From: Pseudomonadota bacterium
GTDB lineage: Bacteria; Pseudomonadota; Alphaproteobacteria; Rhizobiales; Xanthobacteraceae
Length of the DNA stretch: 9,934 nt
Direction: 5' to 3'
NCBI GenBank assembly: GCA_023392205.1
Contig: JAEVZN010000059.1
Coordinates: 1-9,934, forward strand
Shown: positions 6,270 through 9,934 of the stretch, piece by piece
Position numbering within the stretch: the first letter of the stretch is position 1
Layout: each line of letters opens with the position of its first letter
Program-made: the position numbers and the translations under genes
The notes under the pieces: generated by a model
Seen by the model: only the letters and a program-made list of their open reading frames with translations
Databases searched by the model: none
Told to the model about the DNA's origin: nothing

Positions 6270-6296
6270 ATCCTGCCTGCGCCCGGAACATTACGC

Positions 6297-7166
6297 GTGA
6301 TTCTGTTTGAAGTTTTTCTCAATGGCCTGTTGCTGGGCGGGATGTACGGGCTGATCGCGCTCGGACTGAACCTGCAATACGGCGTCGCCCGCATCCTCAA
6401 CCTGTCCTACGGCGAGTTCTTTCTCGGCGGTGCTTTCACGGCATTCTTCACGATCATGCTGTGGAAGTTCAATCCGATGCTCAGCATCTTCATCAGCGTT
6501 CCGGTCGCCTTCGCGGTGAGCTGGCTCATCTATCAATTCATGATGATCCCGCTGATCCGGCGCGCGCCCGACCAGGATGCGCTCGACGCCGACGCGGTGC
6601 TGGTCACCTTCGGACTGTTTTTTGTGTTTCAGGGACTGGCGCTGGTTTACTGGAGCGGCGATCTGCGCGGCTACAGCTATCTCTCTACGCCGGTACATAT
6701 CGGTGGCGCCACCGTCGCGCTCAACCGGCTGGTCGCATTTCTCGGCGCCGTCGCTCTGGCGCTCGCGCTTTACGGCATCCTTCGCTACACGCGGATCGGT
6801 ACGGCGTTACGCGCCATCACCATCGATCCGGTAGCGGCCGGACTTGTCGGGATCGATGTGCGAAAATTTTCCGCGCTGGTCTTTGCGGCGGGCGGCGCGC
6901 TGGCCGCGACATCAGGCATGCTGGTCTCCACCTTCGTGTCGTTCAGTGCGACATCCGGCGTCGAATATACCCTGAAGGCGCTGATCGTGGTGATCATGGC
7001 CGGGGTCGGCCGCGTAACGGGAACGCTGGCGGCGGGAATCCTGCTCGGTGTCGTGGAGCAGCTCGGCGGCTATCTGATCGATCCGGCCCTGACCATCGCC
7101 ATCAACTTCGCGCTGTTCATGCTGATCCTGCTGATCCGTCCGACGGGGCTATTCACCCGTGCTTGA
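6297..7166 (+). CDS. livH: Branched-chain amino acid-type ABC transporter permease (LivH-like)
   Basis: Inner-membrane permease, 289 residues, one of the two channel-forming subunits of a HAAT importer. Its hydrophobic segments are separated by short polar loops, consistent with about eight membrane spans: roughly 5-28, 40-56, 62-86, 100-119, 140-162, 190-214, 226-255 and 262-282. Family hallmarks are LLLGGMYGLIALGLNLQYGV (11-30), ILNLSYGEFFLGGAF (33-47), and the EAA-like coupling loop RIGTALRAITIDPVAAGLVG (166-185) that contacts an ATPase. It ends in the usual LLIRPTGLF. The start is GTG at 6297, with only a weak GGAA upstream (6286-6289). The gene overlaps the next permease by 8 bp, so the two are translationally coupled. 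The symbol marks family membership; the transported compound need not be leucine. Confidence 0.9.
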   Translation: MILFEVFLNGLLLGGMYGLIALGLNLQYGVARILNLSYGEFFLGGAFTAFFTIMLWKFNPMLSIFISVPVAFAVSWLIYQFMMIPLIRRAPDQDALDADAVLVTFGLFFVFQGLALVYWSGDLRGYSYLSTPVHIGGATVALNRLVAFLGAVALALALYGILRYTRIGTALRAITIDPVAAGLVGIDVRKFSALVFAAGGALAATSGMLVSTFVSFSATSGVEYTLKALIVVIMAGVGRVTGTLAAGILLGVVEQLGGYLIDPALTIAINFALFMLILLIRPTGLFTRA

Positions 7167-8100
7167 AATCGTTGCAAAGGATCGCTGGGCGGTCACGGCC
7201 ATGGTCGGCGCAACGCTGCTGCTGGCGATGCTGCCGCTGTTCACCACCGGTTATATCATCTCGCTTCTGCTGCTTATCTTCGCCAATGTGGCGCTTGCCA
7301 CCGCATGGTCGTTCTTTTCCGGCGCCACGCGCTATATCTCGCTCGCGACGGCCGCCTTTTTCGGTGTCGGGATCTACGCGTTGGCGATCACCCATGTCTA
7401 TATCCCGGTCTGGGCATCGCTGGCGGTGGCCGCGATGGCGGGATTCGTTGTCGCCTTTGTCGTAGGGCTGTCGACATTGCGTCTGCGCGGCGTCTATTTT
7501 GTCGTATTCACATTCGGTCTCACCGAATTGTCCCTCCAGGTCATCAACTGGTGGGAGATCAAGATCAACAAGACCGCCACGCGTTACATCTTCTCCGACG
7601 TGTCCAATGTCACGATCTACCAGATCCTGCTGGCCGTCACCTTCGTGACCGTGGCGGGAAGCTGGTACGTCAGCCGTTCGCGACTCGGCTATGCGCTGCG
7701 CGCCATCGGCGAGGACGAGACGGTGGCGCGCCACACCGGCATCAACACGACCTATGTGAAAGTGCTTTGCTTCGCGCTATCCGCCTCCGCGATGGCCTTT
7801 GTCGGCGCTACGCTCGCGCTGCGCTATCCCTATATCGACGCCAGCATCGCCTTCAACAATGCCTGGTCCTTTCAGGTTCTGATCGCGGCATTGCTCGGCG
7901 GACCGGGCCGTTATTGGGGGCCGCTGGTCGGCGCGGTGCCGCTGGTGCTGCTGTCGGATTATCTCTCGGGCAGCTTCCCGCATCACTTCAGCATCGCACT
8001 GGGACTGTGTTTCATCATCATCGTCTATGTGATCCCCGGCGGGATCGCGCCGTTGATCGAGCGCGGTTTCATGAATATGCGTGCGCGGCTCGGGTTCTAG
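7159..8100 (+). CDS. livM: Branched-chain amino acid-type ABC transporter permease (LivM-like)
   Basis: Second inner-membrane permease, 313 residues, pairing with the LivH-like subunit. Hydrophobic spans are visible at about 11-30, 33-53, 60-80, 84-104, 111-130, 153-170, 201-221, 237-267 and 277-299. Family features are the RLRGVYFVVFTFGLTELS segment (108-125), the coupling loop SRLGYALRAIGEDETVARHT (174-193), and the Gly-rich LLGGPGRYWGPLVGAVPLV (245-263). The start is GTG at 7159, inside the end of livH (8-bp overlap), so there is no separate ribosome binding site and coupling is expected. The next gene, an ATPase, begins 2 nt after the stop. The symbol marks family membership; substrate specificity is not readable. 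Confidence 0.9.
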   Translation: MLEIVAKDRWAVTAMVGATLLLAMLPLFTTGYIISLLLLIFANVALATAWSFFSGATRYISLATAAFFGVGIYALAITHVYIPVWASLAVAAMAGFVVAFVVGLSTLRLRGVYFVVFTFGLTELSLQVINWWEIKINKTATRYIFSDVSNVTIYQILLAVTFVTVAGSWYVSRSRLGYALRAIGEDETVARHTGINTTYVKVLCFALSASAMAFVGATLALRYPYIDASIAFNNAWSFQVLIAALLGGPGRYWGPLVGAVPLVLLSDYLSGSFPHHFSIALGLCFIIIVYVIPGGIAPLIERGFMNMRARLGF

Positions 8101-8102
8101 CC

Positions 8103-8870
8103 ATGGCCAACGCACTCGCGCTCATGAGCATCTCCCGGTTGCGCAAGGCCTTTGGCGGCCTTGTCGCCGTGCGCGATGTCTCCTTCGACATCGGGCCGGG
8201 TCAGATCCTTGGCCTGATCGGACCGAACGGATCCGGCAAGACGACGGTGCTCAATCTGATCACCGCCGAATTCCCCGCCGATGCTGGCGCGATCCGCTTC
8301 GACGGACAGGACATCCTCGGTAAACGCTCGTTCGAGATCAATCGCGCTCGGATCGCCCGCACCTTCCAGCTTGTGCGCGTTCTGCCCGGCATGACCACGC
8401 TCGAAAATGTCATGCTCGGACGCATGTTCGGCAGCGATCCCGAGGCACCCGCCATCGCCGAGCACGAGGCACTGGACCTCATCGAGCAGGTGGGGCTTGG
8501 CAACCAGGCACATCTGCACGGGTCGCAGCTCACCTATATAGATCAGAAGCGCGTCGAGCTGGCGCGAGCCCTGGCGACACGTCCGAGACTCCTGCTGCTC
8601 GACGAATGGCTGGCCGGACTCAACCCGACCGAATTGCAGGTCGGCATCGAGTTGATTGCAGGCATGCGTGAGGACGGCATCACCATCGTGATGATCGAAC
8701 ATGTGATGGAGGCGATTCGCGCCCTGTGCGACACCTGCGTGGTCCTGAATGCCGGCGAAAAGATTGCCGAAGGCACACCCGACGACGTGCTCTCCGACCC
8801 GCAGGTGATGCAGGCCTATCTGGGTGCCGATATCGAATCCGATACGGGAGCCGACCATGCTGCGGCTTGA
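8103..8870 (+). CDS. livG: HAAT-type ABC transporter ATP-binding protein (LivG-like) with non-canonical signature motif
   Basis: Cytoplasmic ATPase of the importer, 255 residues, normal for LivG. It has Walker A GPNGSGKTT (40-48), Q-loop RTFQLVR (Q89), Walker B RLLLLDE (162-168), a D-loop region AGLNPTE (171-177) and the H-switch H200 in VMIEH. The signature motif, normally LSGGQ or LSYGQ, reads LTYIDQKRVELARAL (143-157), so the conserved glycine is replaced by Ile146. The residue after the Walker B DE is Trp169 rather than Pro. Because the LivF partner has a regular MSGGEQ motif, one of the two ATP sites is probably degenerate. The start at ATG 8103 lies 2 nt after the livM stop with no clear Shine-Dalgarno, which suggests coupling; the long open frame upstream to 7305 only overlaps livM. 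The 3' end overlaps livF by 14 bp. Confidence 0.91.
   Translation: MANALALMSISRLRKAFGGLVAVRDVSFDIGPGQILGLIGPNGSGKTTVLNLITAEFPADAGAIRFDGQDILGKRSFEINRARIARTFQLVRVLPGMTTLENVMLGRMFGSDPEAPAIAEHEALDLIEQVGLGNQAHLHGSQLTYIDQKRVELARALATRPRLLLLDEWLAGLNPTELQVGIELIAGMREDGITIVMIEHVMEAIRALCDTCVVLNAGEKIAEGTPDDVLSDPQVMQAYLGADIESDTGADHAAA
8846..8850 (+). promoter_or_regulatory. Ribosome binding site fixing the LivF-like gene start
   Basis: GGGAG ends 6 nt before the ATG at 8857, inside the end of the preceding ATPase gene. The frame is open to 8824, but the first ATP-binding strand MLRLENVSVAYG begins at 8857, as usual for this family. Confidence 0.75.
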
Positions 8871-9909
8871 GAATGTCAGCGTGGCTTATGGCAAGCACGA
8901 GGCGCTGCACGGCGTATCGCTCGACATGCCGGCCGGCCGCACCACCGTCATTCTCGGCGCAAACGGCGCGGGCAAGACCACGCTGCTCAAGACCATTGCC
9001 GGTCTCGTGCGCGCGCAACCCGGCAGCCGCATCATGTTCGAGGATCGCCCGATCGAACAGGAGCCCCCGCACCGCATCGTTGCCGCGGGTATTGCTTTGG
9101 TGCCGGAAGGGCGGCGGCTGTTTGGTGACCTGACCGTGCTCGAGAATCTGAAGCTCGGCGCCTATACCGAACATGCCCGGGCCAACGAAGACTATCAGCT
9201 GGAGAAGCAGCTCGCGACCTTCCCGCGTCTCGCCGAGCGCCGCAACCAGCTTGCCAAAACCATGAGCGGTGGCGAGCAGCAGATGCTCGCGATCGGCCGG
9301 GCATTGATGTCCGAGCCGAAAATGCTGCTGCTGGACGAGCCTTCTCTCGGATTGTCGCCGCGCCTGATCAAGGAATTGTTTGCGACCCTGCGCACTATCA
9401 CGAGGGGCGGGCAGGCGATCGTGCTGGTGGAGCAGAATGCGCATCAAAGCCTGCAACTTGCCGATCTCGTGCATGTGCTGGAGAACGGACGCATTCATTC
9501 TTCCGGCACGGCGGAAGAAATGCGCAAGGATTCCGCCATCGCACAGGCCTATCTCGGTCTCAAGGGCAAGCCCGCCGCCGCTGCGCCGCAGATGCCGGCC
9601 GGATCGCACGCGCCGGAAACGCCCCGCTCGGCACCGGCATCGGGAGGGTTTGTTAACCCGTTCGCACGTAATATTTCGCCTGCGCGGGACGATGCGCGGC
9701 CGCCGTCGCACGACCAGGCCGACGCAAGTGAAAGGGGCCGGACCATGGGTGGTTTCTACAATCCGTATGCGCGTTCCGTATCCGCGGAATTCGCCCGCAA
9801 GCCGCAAGCGCAGCATTCCGATGCGGCGCATGACGCACCGGCGCCTGCCGAACGCGCCGATGTGACCGGCGGCTTCGCCAACCCGTATGCGCGCAGCGTC
9901 GAAAAGTAG
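8857..9909 (+). CDS. livF: HAAT-type ABC transporter ATP-binding protein (LivF-like) with an extra C-terminal repeat tail
   Basis: Second cytoplasmic ATPase of the importer. Residues 1 to about 237 are a complete LivF domain: Walker A GANGAGKTT (34-42), LVPEGRRLF (81-89) with the Q-loop Gln replaced by Glu as usual in LivF, signature MSGGEQ (136-141), Walker B MLLLDEP (156-162), and VEQNA (191-195), where the H-switch position is Gln, also usual for LivF. The domain ends normally at AIAQAYLG. The protein then continues to 350 residues, about 110 more than typical. The tail is rich in Ala, Pro, Arg and Asp and probably disordered. It holds three GGFxNPxAR motifs, at 263, 298 and 338. The frame is continuous with no sign of a sequencing shift. 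The transport role is well supported; the tail function is unknown, and I recognise no described domain in it. Confidence 0.93.
   Translation: MLRLENVSVAYGKHEALHGVSLDMPAGRTTVILGANGAGKTTLLKTIAGLVRAQPGSRIMFEDRPIEQEPPHRIVAAGIALVPEGRRLFGDLTVLENLKLGAYTEHARANEDYQLEKQLATFPRLAERRNQLAKTMSGGEQQMLAIGRALMSEPKMLLLDEPSLGLSPRLIKELFATLRTITRGGQAIVLVEQNAHQSLQLADLVHVLENGRIHSSGTAEEMRKDSAIAQAYLGLKGKPAAAAPQMPAGSHAPETPRSAPASGGFVNPFARNISPARDDARPPSHDQADASERGRTMGGFYNPYARSVSAEFARKPQAQHSDAAHDAPAPAERADVTGGFANPYARSVEK
9643..9906 (+). repeat. Three spaced copies of a GGFxNP(F/Y)AR(N/S)(I/V) peptide motif
   Basis: Within the LivF-like tail the motif occurs at 9643-9678 (GGFVNPFARNIS), 9748-9783 (GGFYNPYARSVS) and 9868-9906 (GGFANPYARSVEK, ending the protein). 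Copies start 35 and 40 residues apart, separated by unrelated Ala/Pro/Arg/Asp-rich linkers. Invariant positions are G, G, F, N, P, A and R. The same residues use different codons: the two glycines are GGA GGG, GGT GGT and GGC GGC, and the Asn is AAC, AAT and AAC. This fits conservation at peptide level rather than a fresh tandem duplication. It may be a docking or binding motif; this is inference. Confidence 0.9.
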
Positions 9910-9934
9910 TTCGACCGGTCGCCCCCCGCCTTCG

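Noticed and set aside
7305..8102. Open frame upstream of and in frame with the LivG-like gene
   Set aside because: It overlaps livM in another frame. The ATPase domain starts at 8103, and the upstream translation is Arg-rich nonsense.
9910..9934. Sequence after the LivF-like stop codon
   Set aside because: Only 25 bases remain, with no start, terminator or repeat visible.

Overview
The window looks like a high-GC alphaproteobacterial chromosome, most likely Hyphomicrobiales (Rhizobiales, Bradyrhizobium/Rhodopseudomonas/Xanthobacteraceae-like). This is inferred from GC-rich codon use, AGGGAG(GA)-type ribosome binding sites, GTG starts, and two palindromic intergenic elements resembling repeats I associate with that order. 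All ten protein-coding loci are on the + strand; I see no credible gene on the - strand, no RNA gene, no transposon and no CRISPR array.

Left half (118-4866), catabolic enzymes: a Rieske non-heme iron aromatic-ring-hydroxylating oxygenase alpha subunit and its beta subunit (2-nt gap), a small SnoaL/NTF2-like protein, a gap of about 270 bp with a hairpin and a candidate sigma70-type promoter, a luciferase-like (LLM) flavin-dependent monooxygenase, and an alpha/beta hydrolase. The hydrolase is split by a single in-frame TAA that separates the nucleophile from the Asp and His of its catalytic triad. A strong intrinsic terminator follows at 4871-4896. No ferredoxin, oxygenase reductase or flavin reductase is present, so the electron supply must be encoded outside the window.

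Right half (5007-9909), a complete five-gene branched-chain amino acid/amide-type (HAAT, Liv-like) ABC importer: a Tat-targeted periplasmic binding protein, a GC-rich stem-loop, then two permeases and two ATPases whose reading frames overlap or nearly touch. The layout suggests import of a carboxylated or amide-type, possibly aromatic, substrate that is then ring-hydroxylated by the Rieske enzyme and further oxidised and hydrolysed by the LLM and hydrolase steps. The actual substrate cannot be read from the sequence.

The most unusual element is at the end. The LivF-type ATPase is 350 residues instead of about 235-240. Its extra tail of roughly 110 residues is low-complexity (Ala/Pro/Arg/Asp-rich) and carries three spaced copies of a GGFxNP(F/Y)AR(N/S)(I/V) motif, the last at the extreme C-terminus. 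The copies differ at synonymous codon positions, which points to selection on the peptide rather than a recent DNA duplication.
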